DNA of 64,000 bases from Myxococcales bacterium (GTDB lineage Bacteria > Myxococcota_A > Polyangia > Polyangiales > Polyangiaceae), in contig JANYHK010000119.1 of NCBI GenBank assembly GCA_025359105.1, forward strand, positions 1 to 64,000, in the 5' to 3' direction. The notes beneath the pieces are model-generated. The model made no database searches, had not been told where the DNA came from, and saw nothing but the letters and a program-made list of their open reading frames with translations. The position numbers were made by a program, and so were the translations under genes. This document shows, one piece after another, positions 7,924 through 16,613 of the stretch; the first letter of the stretch is position 1; every line of letters starts with the position of its first letter.

Positions 7924-8847
7924 TCAACCCACGCGCTTCGCGAGCTCCCGGATGGCCGCCGGGTTCGCCGCGTCCTCGAAGAGGAGGGGCAAGAACGACG
8001 GGGCGATCGGCAGCTCCTTCGAAAGGCGATGGAGGCTCTCCGCCTGAACGCGCTCCCGCGTCGCGCGGTGCTTTCCCGCGAGGATCGCCGCGTCGCCGGG
8101 CAGCGGCTCGGCGCCGGGGGCGGCGGCGAAGGCCTCGAGGGCCTCCCGCTCGGTGCGCGAGAAGAGCGGCGGAAGCACGCCGTTCACGACGATCTGCGCG
8201 ATCGGCAGGTTCAGCTCGCCCAGCGCCGCGGCGAGCTCGATGGTCTCCGTCGTCGGCATCTCCTCGGGGAGCGTGACGAGGACGACGGCGCACTCCTTGG
8301 GGTTCTGGAACATCGTCCACGCGCGCTCGGCGTCACGGCGGAGCAGGCCCGGCGGCACCACGTCGACGATGACCTTGGGGACGCGCAGCATGTCGAGCCC
8401 GTGACCCGTCGCCGGCGCGTCGAGGATGACGGTGTCGTACTTGAGCCCGCCGAGGTCGCCCGCCTCCGTCGTGTGCCACCACGCCTTGCCGAGCATGGCC
8501 CACTCGTGGAGCCCGGGCACGGCGCTGAAGAAGGTGCGCACGTATTTGTTGTCGAAGAGCAGCTTGAACACGGTGCGCGACTTGAGGGTCATCAGCCCGT
8601 AGTCCTCGACCGCGCGCTCGGGGTCCATGTTCACGGCCCACACGTTCTGGGCGACGCTCGAGACGTCGGCGCCGATGAGATCGCTCCCGAGCATGGCGCT
8701 CAGGCGCTCCTTCGCGTTGCACATCGCGACGAGCACGCGCTTGTTCTTGTGCGCGAGGTGGACCGCGAGCGCGGCGCACACCGTGGTCTTACCGACGCCG
8801 CCCTTGCCCGTGACGATGATGAACCGTCTGTTGTCGAGGGCGTTCAT
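7924..8847 (-). CDS. ArsA/Get3-type ATPase, single-domain
   Basis: 307 aa cytoplasmic P-loop ATPase. The deviant Walker A, GKGGVGKTT, is at 14-22; a switch-like DAPATGHG follows in the middle, and a helical insertion carries many hydrophobics. The family includes arsenite-pump ATPases and the tail-anchored-protein chaperone Get3. No arsenic genes are nearby and no metal-binding Cys triad is seen, so an arsenite role is unlikely. In Myxococcota such proteins often come in pairs; only one copy is present here. It heads the unit ArsA-like, NrtR, NAPRTase homologue. It is divergent from RNase J with 50 bases between the starts, so the promoters overlap or are very compact. Confidence 0.8.
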   Translation of the reverse strand: MNALDNRRFIIVTGKGGVGKTTVCAALAVHLAHKNKRVLVAMCNAKERLSAMLGSDLIGADVSSVAQNVWAVNMDPERAVEDYGLMTLKSRTVFKLLFDNKYVRTFFSAVPGLHEWAMLGKAWWHTTEAGDLGGLKYDTVILDAPATGHGLDMLRVPKVIVDVVPPGLLRRDAERAWTMFQNPKECAVVLVTLPEEMPTTETIELAAALGELNLPIAQIVVNGVLPPLFSRTEREALEAFAAAPGAEPLPGDAAILAGKHRATRERVQAESLHRLSKELPIAPSFLPLLFEDAANPAAIRELAKRVG

Positions 8848-8897
8848 GAGCCGCCACGCTAGCCTACCAGCGCCTAGCGCGTGCTAGAAGGCTCGCC

Positions 8898-10568
8898 ATG
8901 GCGACGCTCCCGTCCACCGCCGTTTTGCGCGTGTTTCCGCTGGGAGGCCTGGGCGAGATCGGCATGAACTGCATGGCGTTCGAGCAGGACGGGCAGGTCA
9001 TGCTCGTCGACTGCGGCGTCACGTTCGACGACCGGGGGCTGGGGGTGGACGTCGTGCACCCCGATTTTTCGGCCCTCGACGCCTACCGGGACCGCATCTG
9101 CGGCGTCTTCGTGACGCATGGGCACGAAGATCACATCGGCGCGCTCCCCTACTTCCTCCGCCGGTTCGACGTGCCGGTTTGGGCACCGCCGTACGCGCTG
9201 GGGCTCGTCCGGGAGCGGCTGGGTGAGCACGAGGTGCTCGAGCACGCGCACCTCATCTCCACCGAGCCGCGCACGCGGTACGACGTCGGACCGTTCCAGG
9301 TCGAGCCCATCCGTGTCACGCACTCGATCGCCGACGCGACCGCGCTCGCGATCACGACGGCGGCGGGCGTCGTCGTCCACTCCGGCGACTTCAAGTTCGA
9401 CGAGGCGCCGACCGACGGCGAGGCGTTCGACACTGCGCGGCTCGCCGAGCTCGGCGACCGCGGGGTGGCGCTCCTCTTCAGCGACTCGACGAACATCGAC
9501 TCCGAGGGGTGCGCCGGCGACGAGGTGGGCGTCGGCGACGCGCTCGAGCCGATCGTCGCCGCGGCGACGGGTGCGGTGGTCGTCGCGATTTTTGCCTCGA
9601 ACGTCCACCGGCTGCGCCTCCTCGGCAACATCGCGCGTCGCACCGGTCGCAAGCTCGTTCTGCTTGGCCGTAGCGTCGGCACGCACTCGCGCGTCGCGCA
9701 CGCGACCGGGTACCTCGACTGGCCTTCCGACCTCGTTTTCCCGGCTGATCGTGCGCGCGAGCTGCACAAGGAGCGCATCCTCGGCGTGGCCACCGGCTCG
9801 CAGGGCGAGGCGAGCGCAGCGCTCGCGCGCCTGTCGCGCGGGGAGCACGGCGGCCTCGCGCTCGGCGTGGGGGACACGGTCATCCTCTCGAGCCGCATCA
9901 TCCCGGGGCGCGAGCCGGACGTGTACGCGATCATCGGCGATCTCATCCGCCGCGGCGTGTCGGTGCGCACCCGCGCGACCGACCGCGGCATCCACGTGAG
10001 CGGCCACGCGCACCGCGCCGAGCAGCGACGCATGCTGGAGCTCGTCCGGCCGCGCGCGTTCATTCCCGTCCACGGCACGCGCCACCACCTCGATCGCCAC
10101 GCGGAGCTGGCGCGCGAGGTCGGCGTGAGTGAGGTGCTCGTGCTCGAGAACGGCCAGGTCGCCGAGGTCGGCGCCGCCGGCGTCACGCGCGCCGGTACCG
10201 TCCACGCGGGGCGCGTCTACACGTTCGGCGGCCGCGCGATCCCGAAGGCCGCCCTGCGCGATCGCGAGGTGCTCGCGGCGGGCGGGGTGGTCGCGTGCGT
10301 CGTCGCGCTCGGGAAGGACGGCCGCGCGCACGACGTCCGCCTCGCGACCCGGGGCGTCGTCGACGAGACAATGGACGCAGGGCTCCTGGCCGACACCAGG
10401 CGGGACGTCCTCGCGGCCGTCGCTGCGCTCTCGAAGACCGCGCGCGCCGACGACGCCGCCGTGGCCGAGGCCGCGCGCCTCGCGGTTCGACGCTGCCTTT
10501 CTCGCGCGCTAGCCTACAAGCCGATGACGATCGCCCAGGTCATCCGGGAAAGAGAGGAGCCGTCGTGA
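8898..10568 (+). CDS. rnj: ribonuclease J
   Basis: 556 aa metallo-beta-lactamase/beta-CASP RNase with 5'-3' exo- and endonuclease activity on RNA in the cytoplasm. The zinc motif THGHEDHIG (73-81) is intact, and further zinc-site motifs are visible (VTHS, HSGDFKFDE, SDSTN). The beta-CASP insert holds the SQGE and SSRIIPG region, and HVSGHAHR and IPVHGTRHHL complete the site. Length is typical. ATG at 8898 is the first in frame after the divergent gene. Its stop overlaps the start of the CHAD-domain gene (GTGA), so the two are translationally coupled. Confidence 0.93.
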   Translation: MATLPSTAVLRVFPLGGLGEIGMNCMAFEQDGQVMLVDCGVTFDDRGLGVDVVHPDFSALDAYRDRICGVFVTHGHEDHIGALPYFLRRFDVPVWAPPYALGLVRERLGEHEVLEHAHLISTEPRTRYDVGPFQVEPIRVTHSIADATALAITTAAGVVVHSGDFKFDEAPTDGEAFDTARLAELGDRGVALLFSDSTNIDSEGCAGDEVGVGDALEPIVAAATGAVVVAIFASNVHRLRLLGNIARRTGRKLVLLGRSVGTHSRVAHATGYLDWPSDLVFPADRARELHKERILGVATGSQGEASAALARLSRGEHGGLALGVGDTVILSSRIIPGREPDVYAIIGDLIRRGVSVRTRATDRGIHVSGHAHRAEQRRMLELVRPRAFIPVHGTRHHLDRHAELAREVGVSEVLVLENGQVAEVGAAGVTRAGTVHAGRVYTFGGRAIPKAALRDREVLAAGGVVACVVALGKDGRAHDVRLATRGVVDETMDAGLLADTRRDVLAAVAALSKTARADDAAVAEAARLAVRRCLSRALAYKPMTIAQVIREREEPS

Positions 10569-11473
10569 CGTCGGTCCCCCCGCGCCCGCGCCACATCACC
10601 CCGTTTCTCGGCGCCAAGCTGCGGCACCTCGATGCCGAGGTCGGCAAGGCCATCCCCCGCGTCGTGGCGACGGCCGACGACGAGGCCATCCACGATCTTC
10701 GCGTCGCCATTCGCCGCCTGCGCACGCTCCTCCGCCTCGCCCGACCGGTTTACGGGCGGTTCCACGCCGACGCCGTGCGCCTCGCGTACACCGCCGTCTT
10801 TCGCGCCACCGGGGAGCTCCGCGACGAGGAGGTGCTCGACGAGACGCTCGACGCGGTGGCGGTGGCAGCAGGGGGGGCGGTCGGGGCGGTGGTGGCGGTG
10901 GTGGCGGTGGAAGAGCCTTCGTTCGTCGCCTGGCGCGCGCTCCGCGGCGCGCGTGAGCGTCGCCTCCGCCGCGCCGCCATCGCCCGCGTGCGTGGCGGCG
11001 AGCTGGCCAAGGCGCGCCAGCTCCTGAGGGCCCTCGTGACGTTGCCGGTGGCGCCCAAGCACGACAAGGACCTCGGCAAGTTCGCGCGAAAATGCGTCGA
11101 ACGGGCACGCCGCGGCGTCGATCATCTCCGCGATGTGCCGACGGAAGACGTCGTCGGCCTCCACGATTTGCGCATCGCCTACAAGGAGCTCCGCTACGCC
11201 GCCGAGCTCCTCGCGCCCGCGCTACCCATCGATCTGTCTGCGCTCGCCGACCCCGCCGCCCGCTTCCAGAAGCGCCTCGGCGAGATCCACGACGCCGACG
11301 TCGCCATCGCCACGGTATCGCGCGCGCGCGCGCTCGTCCCCGAGACGCGCGCCGAGCTGCTCGCGCGCCTCGAGGCGCTCCGGATGAAGCGCGTGACGAA
11401 ATACCTCGCGGAAATGGCGCCGTCGCCCGACGGGGTGGACGAGGCGCCCGTCGCGCCGGGGCTCCTGCAATAG
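10565..11473 (+). CDS. CHAD domain protein
   Basis: 302 aa from GTG at 10565, which overlaps the RNase J stop and is preceded by GAGGAG. It is an all-helical CHAD domain: two related halves each carry a His/Arg-rich signature, IHDLRVAIRRLRTL near residue 42 and LHDLRIAYKELRY near 200. CHAD domains bind inorganic polyphosphate through these basic residues. A Val/Ala-Gly stretch around 100-115 (repeated GGTGGC-type codons) looks like a low-complexity insertion. The coupling to RNase J suggests a link between polyphosphate and RNA turnover, but this is inference. It ends 35 bases before the convergent cyclophilin gene. Confidence 0.85.
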   Translation: MTSVPPRPRHITPFLGAKLRHLDAEVGKAIPRVVATADDEAIHDLRVAIRRLRTLLRLARPVYGRFHADAVRLAYTAVFRATGELRDEEVLDETLDAVAVAAGGAVGAVVAVVAVEEPSFVAWRALRGARERRLRRAAIARVRGGELAKARQLLRALVTLPVAPKHDKDLGKFARKCVERARRGVDHLRDVPTEDVVGLHDLRIAYKELRYAAELLAPALPIDLSALADPAARFQKRLGEIHDADVAIATVSRARALVPETRAELLARLEALRMKRVTKYLAEMAPSPDGVDEAPVAPGLLQ

Positions 11474-11508
11474 CGCGCCTGGCGTCTTTTGCCGTCTTCG
11501 CCGTCGTC

Positions 11509-12084
11509 TCAGGCAGCCGGCGGCGTTTCGCTGCGGAAGATCTCGACCTTTTGCAGCACGATGTCGGTGCTCGGCTTGTCCCGCCCGTCGCGCGGCGCGC
11601 CGGTGATCTTGGGGATCACGTCGGTCCCGGCCACCGCGACGCCGAAGACCGAGTGGCGGTTGTCGAGGTGCGGCGTCGCCTTCTCCGTGATGAAGAACTG
11701 CGATCCGTTCGTGCCCGGGCCGGAGTTGGCCATCGACAGGACGCCGGGCCCGGTGTGCCGGAGCTCCGGGTGAAACTCGTCTTTGAAGCGGTATCCGGGG
11801 CCGCCCGTGCCGCGGCCCAGGGGGTCGCCGCCCTGAATCATGAAATTCGGGATGACACGGTGGAAGATCGTCCCGTCGTAATAGGGGACCCCCTCCTTGA
11901 CCTTGCCGTCACGGGGATCGGTGTACGCCTGAGCTCCCGTGGCCAGGCCGACGAAGTTCTTGACCGTATCGGGGGCGCGTTGCTCCTCGAGGCGGATGAC
12001 GATGTTCCCCAGGGAAGTGACGAAGCGGGCGTAAAGCTGGCCGCTGCCGGGGGTGGTGATGGGCGGAAACGTGGCGTCGGGCAT
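11509..12084 (-). CDS. peptidyl-prolyl cis-trans isomerase, cyclophilin type
   Basis: 191 aa, no signal peptide, so probably cytoplasmic. Core motifs are intact: [15 protein letters not shown] with the catalytic Arg, then [22 protein letters not shown]. The residue that is Trp in cyclosporin-sensitive cyclophilins is His here ([11 protein letters not shown]), as in many bacterial forms, so low cyclosporin sensitivity is expected. A short insertion [19 protein letters not shown] precedes the active site, as in PpiB-like proteins of this group. Divergent from the FHA gene with 365 bases between starts, which include a large inverted repeat. Confidence 0.93.
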   Translation of the reverse strand: MPDATFPPITTPGSGQLYARFVTSLGNIVIRLEEQRAPDTVKNFVGLATGAQAYTDPRDGKVKEGVPYYDGTIFHRVIPNFMIQGGDPLGRGTGGPGYRFKDEFHPELRHTGPGVLSMANSGPGTNGSQFFITEKATPHLDNRHSVFGVAVAGTDVIPKITGAPRDGRDKPSTDIVLQKVEIFRSETPPAA

Positions 12085-12142
12085 AGTCTGGACTCCCTTT
12101 GGCCCGGCGCCGGTTGGGCGCGCGCCGGATGGTCGCGCGAGC

Positions 12143-12192
12143 CTAAATCACCGAGCATGATTCTCGGTCGAGAATCATGCTCGGTGATTTAG
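12143..12192. repeat. perfect 23-base inverted repeat with 4-base loop
   Basis: Arm 12143-12165 is the exact reverse complement of arm 12170-12192; the loop is GGTC. The core reads CACCGAGCATGATTCTC. It lies 58 bases upstream of the cyclophilin start and 258 bases upstream of the FHA gene start. A weak T/A end (CTAAAT/ATTTAG) flanks it, but there is no T-run, so terminator function is not obvious. It could be a large operator, a structured RNA element, or a mobile miniature element. Confidence 0.9.
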
Positions 12193-12362
12193 ATACGACT
12201 CGGGTGGGGCTACGCCGGCTACGCCCGCTCGTCGCTGGCGCGCCGAGCCTCCCCGAAATCGCCTTCGGCGACTCGTGCGTTGCACGAGAAGAGGAGGGGG
12301 GTGGCCACCCTGGTTCCTCGGCGAGGCGGAGGGCGGCCTTTGTGCGAGGGTTGTCACTTCGC

Positions 12363-12390
12363 TTGACCCCTCTGGTAAGGTCTTGATACT
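12363..12390 (+). promoter_or_regulatory. candidate sigma-70 type promoter for the zinc-ribbon/FHA gene
   Basis: TTGACC at 12363-12368 and GATACT at 12385-12390 are 16 bases apart, about 60 bases before the GTG start. The rest of 12193-12449 holds a short stem (CTCGTGC/GCACGAG, 12272-12288) and no convincing gene. Confidence 0.4.
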
Positions 12391-12449
12391 CAAAGCATCG
12401 CGCCTATTTGGGGGCGAGACCACGGCGATAGCGCTTTTGTGGAGGCACA

Positions 12450-13592
12450 GTGATCACTTGTCCGAAGTGCGCGAAGGACAACCAGGACCATTACAAGTTC
12501 TGTTTGGGCTGCGGCGCTGAGCTCCCGCGTGACGCTGCGCCGAAGCCGTTCTCTCCGCAGACGCCTCCTCACGGCATGAAGGCCGCGGCGCCGGCCACCG
12601 TCGCCCAGCACCAGCCGCCGCAGCAGGCCCCGGCTCCCGTTCCGCCGCCCGCGGTGATCCCGTCGTCGCTCGCGTCGACCAGCGCGATCCCCGCGGGGTT
12701 CGCCCCCGGCTCCGCGTACCGGCAGGCTCCGCCTGCTTCCGCGGCGGCCCAGGCGCCCGCGCCGTCTGCCGTGGCTCCGCCTGGATCCGCCATCGGATCT
12801 GCGCCGGGCGCCGCCCCCGGCGGCGTGACCGTGCTCTGCCCGCAGTGCGGGCACGTCAACGGCCCTACGAACCTCTTCTGCGGCTCGTGCGGCTTCCGCC
12901 TCGGTGGCGCCTCCGCGCGCCCCGCGGCCCCGGTCGCCGAACCGCCGGCCGCGACCGGCAGCGCCGTGTCGCTGACCGCCCTCCGCGCCGACGGCAGCGA
13001 GGCCGGCACGTACACGCTGCCCTCCGGCAACGTCACCGTCGGACGCGACGCGGGCGGAATCTTCGCCGGCGACAGCTACCTCTCGCCGCGCCACGCCACG
13101 TTCCGCCCCGTGGGGCCCGGCAAGCTGATGGTGAAGGACGAGGCGTCGCTCAACGGCGTCTACAAGAAGCTCCAGCGCGACGCGCCGGTCGAGGTTCGCC
13201 CGAACTGCATCTTCCGCATCGGGCAGGAGATCCTTCGCTTCGAGCCCGTCACGCCCCTGCCCGCGACGCCCGACGGTGTCGAGCGCCTCGGCGCGCCGGC
13301 AAAGGGCTACGTCGGTCGCATCGCGCTCGTCACCGGCCGCGACACGACGGGCAACGCGTTCCCGGTGCCCGAGACCGGCGTCCACCTCGGCCGCGAGCGC
13401 GGGGACGTCCTCTTCCCCGAAGACGGCTACGTCTCGGGCCTCCACTGCCGTCTCGCATGGGAGAACGGCCGCCTGATGCTGACCGACCTCGGCAGCTCCA
13501 ACGGCACGTTCATTCGCCTCTACGAGGAGACGGACGTGCGCTCCGGCGACGTGCTCCTCATGGGACAGCAGCTGTTCCGCGTGGCGATGTGA
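12450..13592 (+). CDS. double zinc-ribbon, double FHA domain protein
   Basis: 380 aa from GTG at 12450 with GGAGG 5 bases upstream. Zinc ribbon 1 starts the protein (CPKC...CLGC), a Pro/Ala-rich linker follows (about 30-125), then zinc ribbon 2 (CPQCGHVNG...CGSCG, about 130-150). Two FHA folds come next: about 165-270 (VGRDAGG, SYLSPRHATF, SLNGVY) and about 285-380 (LGRERGD, YVSGLHCRL, SSNGTF). FHA domains bind phosphothreonine peptides, so this is a likely reader of Ser/Thr kinase signalling; a kinase gene lies at 21.1-22.7 kb. Cytoplasmic, no membrane segment. The Nudix-like gene follows 19 bases later in the same direction. Confidence 0.9.
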   Translation: MITCPKCAKDNQDHYKFCLGCGAELPRDAAPKPFSPQTPPHGMKAAAPATVAQHQPPQQAPAPVPPPAVIPSSLASTSAIPAGFAPGSAYRQAPPASAAAQAPAPSAVAPPGSAIGSAPGAAPGGVTVLCPQCGHVNGPTNLFCGSCGFRLGGASARPAAPVAEPPAATGSAVSLTALRADGSEAGTYTLPSGNVTVGRDAGGIFAGDSYLSPRHATFRPVGPGKLMVKDEASLNGVYKKLQRDAPVEVRPNCIFRIGQEILRFEPVTPLPATPDGVERLGAPAKGYVGRIALVTGRDTTGNAFPVPETGVHLGRERGDVLFPEDGYVSGLHCRLAWENGRLMLTDLGSSNGTFIRLYEETDVRSGDVLLMGQQLFRVAM

Positions 13593-13611
13593 GCCCGCGG
13601 GAAGCACGACG

Positions 13612-14025
13612 ATGAGCTCACCGGCGGGCTCCCCTCCGCGCACGATTCGCGTCGTTGCCGCGGTCCTCGAGGACGACGGCAAGTACCTCATCACGCAGCG
13701 TCGCGCGACGGCGGTGCTCCCGCTCATGTGGGAGTTCCCCGGCGGCCGCGTCGAGCTCGGCGAGACCGACGTGCAGGCTCTGAAGCGCGAGGTGCTCCAT
13801 CGCCTCGGCGCGGACATCGAAGTGGGCAAGCTGATCAGCTTCGTGAGCCACCCGTACGAGCACTACGTCGTCGATCTCTTCCTCTACGAGTGCAGGCTGC
13901 TGGGCGACAAGATCGAGCCGCGCGCCGTCACCGCGTACAAATGGGTCGCGAGCGCCGAGTTCGATCAGTACCCGTTCACGCCGGCCGACGAAGCGTCGAT
14001 GAACAAGCTCCTCGGCGTGTCGTGA
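13612..14025 (+). CDS. Nudix-fold protein with a disrupted Nudix box
   Basis: 137 aa MutT-like fold: an N-terminal strand VVAAVLEDDGKYLITQR, then WEFPGGRVELGE. The Nudix box begins correctly (Gly45, Glu51) but the catalytic segment reads REVLHRLGA (59-67): the two Glu that bind Mg in REUxEExGU are His63 and Arg64. The rest of the fold appears complete, including SHPYEHYVVDLFLYECRL. Hydrolysis of 8-oxo-dGTP or another nucleotide is therefore doubtful; a binding or regulatory role is possible. Its TGA overlaps the GTG of the next gene, so the two are coupled. Start at ATG 13612 has AGCACGA upstream, a weak ribosome site. Confidence 0.75.
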   Translation: MSSPAGSPPRTIRVVAAVLEDDGKYLITQRRATAVLPLMWEFPGGRVELGETDVQALKREVLHRLGADIEVGKLISFVSHPYEHYVVDLFLYECRLLGDKIEPRAVTAYKWVASAEFDQYPFTPADEASMNKLLGVS

Positions 14026-14633
14026 CGCGGGCGGGGCGCCTCCTTTCCACCTCGCTCCTCCTCGCCGCGATGGCGATCGCGCCCGCGGTGCACGCCGATC
14101 CGCCGAAGATCGAGGATCCCTCCGGCGCGCCGGTCACGATCACCTCCGATCACACGGACACGGAGATCTTCGTCGCGAAAGGCCCCGTGCCGAGGCACCA
14201 CGAGATCGACACGTTCGAACGCGTCGGCGTCGCCCCCACCACGGTCAAGCTGGCCCCCGGCATCTACACGTTCGAGACCGAAGGCCCGACCCAGTCGAGC
14301 GGCCACGAGCTCGTCACGGTCGACCGCTGGCCGATGAACGTCACCGTCAAGACCGGCGACGCCACGGTGAAGACCCTCGGGACGATCCTCATCGCGCTCG
14401 GCGTCGTGTCGATCGTCGGTGGGATCGTCGTCGTCGCCACGTTCGGGCAAGGCGACAAGCAGTTCGACAAGTACACGCTCGCCATTCCGATGCTCGCCGG
14501 CGGGGCAGGCGTCATCGGCATCGGCGTCGGACTGTCGTTCCTCGGCGGTACGTCGATCCAGCAAGCGACGGCACCGGCCGCGCCGCCCGGTCCGCCCAAG
14601 GCTGCCCTGGCGAACGTCGCTCTCAAGTTCTGA
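14022..14633 (+). CDS. exported protein with two C-terminal membrane helices, unknown function
   Basis: 203 aa from GTG at 14022 (overlap GTGA with the Nudix-like gene). Signal peptide about 1-25 ending in VHADPP. Residues 30-115 look like a beta-rich PEGA-type region (VTITSDHTDTEIFVAKG, VKLAPGIYTFE). Two hydrophobic segments follow, LGTILIALGVVSIVGGIVVVA and AIPMLAGGAGVIGIGVGLSFLGG, then a Pro/Ala-rich tail. Proteins of this plan are frequent in Polyangia and unassigned. It faces the DUF4920-like lipoprotein gene tail to tail, 34 bases apart. Confidence 0.65.
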   Translation: MTRAGRLLSTSLLLAAMAIAPAVHADPPKIEDPSGAPVTITSDHTDTEIFVAKGPVPRHHEIDTFERVGVAPTTVKLAPGIYTFETEGPTQSSGHELVTVDRWPMNVTVKTGDATVKTLGTILIALGVVSIVGGIVVVATFGQGDKQFDKYTLAIPMLAGGAGVIGIGVGLSFLGGTSIQQATAPAAPPGPPKAALANVALKF

Positions 14634-14667
14634 CGATCTCCTCGGCTGGGCCGACCGAGAACGCGCC

Positions 14668-15183
14668 TCAGTCGAGCTCGACGCCCGTGGCGACGAGCTG
14701 CAGCTTCGCGAGCTTGGCGTCCTTGCCGTCTTTTGCGGCGGCTTTCGGCTTGCAGTCGTCCTCGCCGCAGCTGTCGGCCTCGGTCGAGACGGTCGCCATC
14801 ACCTTGGCCTTGTGGCCCGACGCCGTCTTGGGAACGAAGAAGCCGTGGCCGGCCATCTTGATGTGGGCCTGGCTGGCGTCGTCCTTGATCTCCATCCAGC
14901 AGCCCATCGACTGGCACACCGCCGTGACGGTTCCGGTCGTCGTGATGCTCTTGCCGTCGTAGGCGCCGGGGTTCTTCGCGACGTCGGCGAGCGCAACGAG
15001 GGGCGAGCTCGCCGGGATGGGGGCGCCGAGGGCGAGGTTCTTCTGGACCACAGGCGCGGGGGCCGGTGCAGGCGTGCTCGCCGGCGTGTCCTTGGTGACC
15101 TGCGTGGGCGCGCCTTCCTTCGCGCAAGCGCCGAGCGCAAGCGCCAGGAGGATCGAGGCAAACGAGAGCTTCAGCGTCCCCAT
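14668..15183 (-). CDS. lipoprotein with DUF4920-like domain
   Basis: 171 aa. Lipobox LGAC with Cys20, then an Ala/Pro linker to about residue 48. The domain (about 50-140) carries the pattern TVTAVCQSMGCWMEI, with paired Cys, followed by a GHGFFVPK element; this resembles DUF4920 proteins, which are periplasmic and OB-like. Two further Cys in DSCGEDDCK and a Lys/Ala-rich tail follow. The Cys pattern suggests metal or redox binding, but no ligand set is proven. It ends the window's 14.7-22.7 kb run of minus-strand genes, 20 bases downstream of gltD. Confidence 0.65.
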   Translation of the reverse strand: MGTLKLSFASILLALALGACAKEGAPTQVTKDTPASTPAPAPAPVVQKNLALGAPIPASSPLVALADVAKNPGAYDGKSITTTGTVTAVCQSMGCWMEIKDDASQAHIKMAGHGFFVPKTASGHKAKVMATVSTEADSCGEDDCKPKAAAKDGKDAKLAKLQLVATGVELD

Positions 15184-15203
15184 ACGCGAGGTTTTAGCAC
15201 GAA

Positions 15204-16613
15204 TCAGGCGGAGCGCCGAAGGCTCTGCCGCAGGTGCGCGTCCACGCCGCGCGCCACCCGGCGACCGTCCGCGATGGCCCAGACGACCAGCGACTGTCCG
15301 CGCGAGGCGTCGCCCGCCGCGAAGACGCCGGGGAGACTGGTGCGGCCCGTCGTGTCCGACACGACGTTGCCGCGCGCGTCGAGCGTGAGTCCGAGGCCTT
15401 CGACGACTCCGCCTCTCTCGGGCCCGGTGAAGCCCATCGCGAGGAGGACGAGGTCGCAGGCGATCGTCACTGCCGAAGCGCCGGCAACTTCCTCTACGCG
15501 GCCGCTCACGAGGCGAACGCGCGCCGCCTCGAGCGCAGTGACGCGCCCGCCTTCGCCGTGCAGCGCCTTCGTCGAGACCGCCCAGTCGCGCTCTGCCCCC
15601 TCAGCCTGCGACGACGAGGTGCGCAAGACGAGCGGCCACTCCGGCCACGGGTTCTCCGGCATGCGCACGAGGCTCGGCTTGGGCATGAGCTCGAGCTGCA
15701 GCACGCTCGCGGCGCCCTGGCGGATCGACGTGCCCACGCAGTCCGAGCCGGTGTCGCCGCCGCCGATGACGACGACGCGCTTGCCCGTCGCCGTGATCGC
15801 CGCGGGCCCGTCCACGACCTCGCCGGCGACGCGGCGGTTCTGCTGGGTCAGGAAATCCATGGCGAAGCACACCCCCTGCAGCTCGCGTCCGGGAACGTGC
15901 AGGTCGCGCGCGACGCGCGCGCCGATCGCCAGCACGGTCGCGTCGAACGCGCGCAGCTCCGCGGCGCTCGGGCTCGCGCCGACGACGAAGACGACCCCCT
16001 CTGCCTCCATCTGGGCGATCCGGCGCTCCAGGATGCCCTTCTCCATCTTGAAATCGGGGATCCCGTATCGGAGGAGCCCGCCCACGCGATCGTCCCTCTC
16101 GAAGAGCGTCACGTCATGCCCGGCGCGCGCGAGCTCCTGCGCGCACGCGAGGCCAGCGGGCCCCGAGCCGACGATCGCGACGCGCTTGCCGCTGCGCGAC
16201 GCGGCGAGGACGGGCGCCAGCGGCTGCGAGAGGACGTAGTCGGCGATCGCGTGCTCGACGGACTTGATCGTGACCGGCTGCTCCTCGATGGCGAGCACGC
16301 ACGACGCCTCGCACGGCGCCGGGCAGACGCGGCCCGTCACCTCGGGGAAGTTGTTCGTCGCGTGCAGGCGCCGGGCGGCGAGCTCGAAGTTTCCCGCGGC
16401 GACGAGATCGTTCCACTCGGGGATGAGGTTGCCGAGCGGGCAGCCATTGTGGCAAAACGGAATGCCGCAATCCATGCAGCGCGAGGCCTGCGTGCGCACG
16501 TGCTCGGGCGACTCCGGGAGCGACACTTCGTGCCAGTCCTTCACGCGCTCGGCGATCGGGCGCTCCGGTTCGACGTCGCGGTCGACCTTCAGAAATCCGC
16601 GGGGATCGCCCAT
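15204..16613 (-). CDS. gltD: glutamate synthase (NADPH), small subunit
   Basis: 469 aa FAD/NADPH flavoprotein that feeds electrons to the large subunit for glutamate synthesis from glutamine and 2-oxoglutarate. The N-terminal [4Fe-4S] cysteines are visible: CMDCGIPFCHNGCPLG, then CPAPCEASC. FAD site VAIVGSGPAGLACAQELA and NADPH site VVVIGGGDTGSDC follow, and the C-terminal FAD motif is GVFAAGDASRGQSLVVWAI. The start ATG shares its A with the TGA of gltB (TGATG), so translation is coupled. Confidence 0.95.
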   Translation of the reverse strand: MGDPRGFLKVDRDVEPERPIAERVKDWHEVSLPESPEHVRTQASRCMDCGIPFCHNGCPLGNLIPEWNDLVAAGNFELAARRLHATNNFPEVTGRVCPAPCEASCVLAIEEQPVTIKSVEHAIADYVLSQPLAPVLAASRSGKRVAIVGSGPAGLACAQELARAGHDVTLFERDDRVGGLLRYGIPDFKMEKGILERRIAQMEAEGVVFVVGASPSAAELRAFDATVLAIGARVARDLHVPGRELQGVCFAMDFLTQQNRRVAGEVVDGPAAITATGKRVVVIGGGDTGSDCVGTSIRQGAASVLQLELMPKPSLVRMPENPWPEWPLVLRTSSSQAEGAERDWAVSTKALHGEGGRVTALEAARVRLVSGRVEEVAGASAVTIACDLVLLAMGFTGPERGGVVEGLGLTLDARGNVVSDTTGRTSLPGVFAAGDASRGQSLVVWAIADGRRVARGVDAHLRQSLRRSA

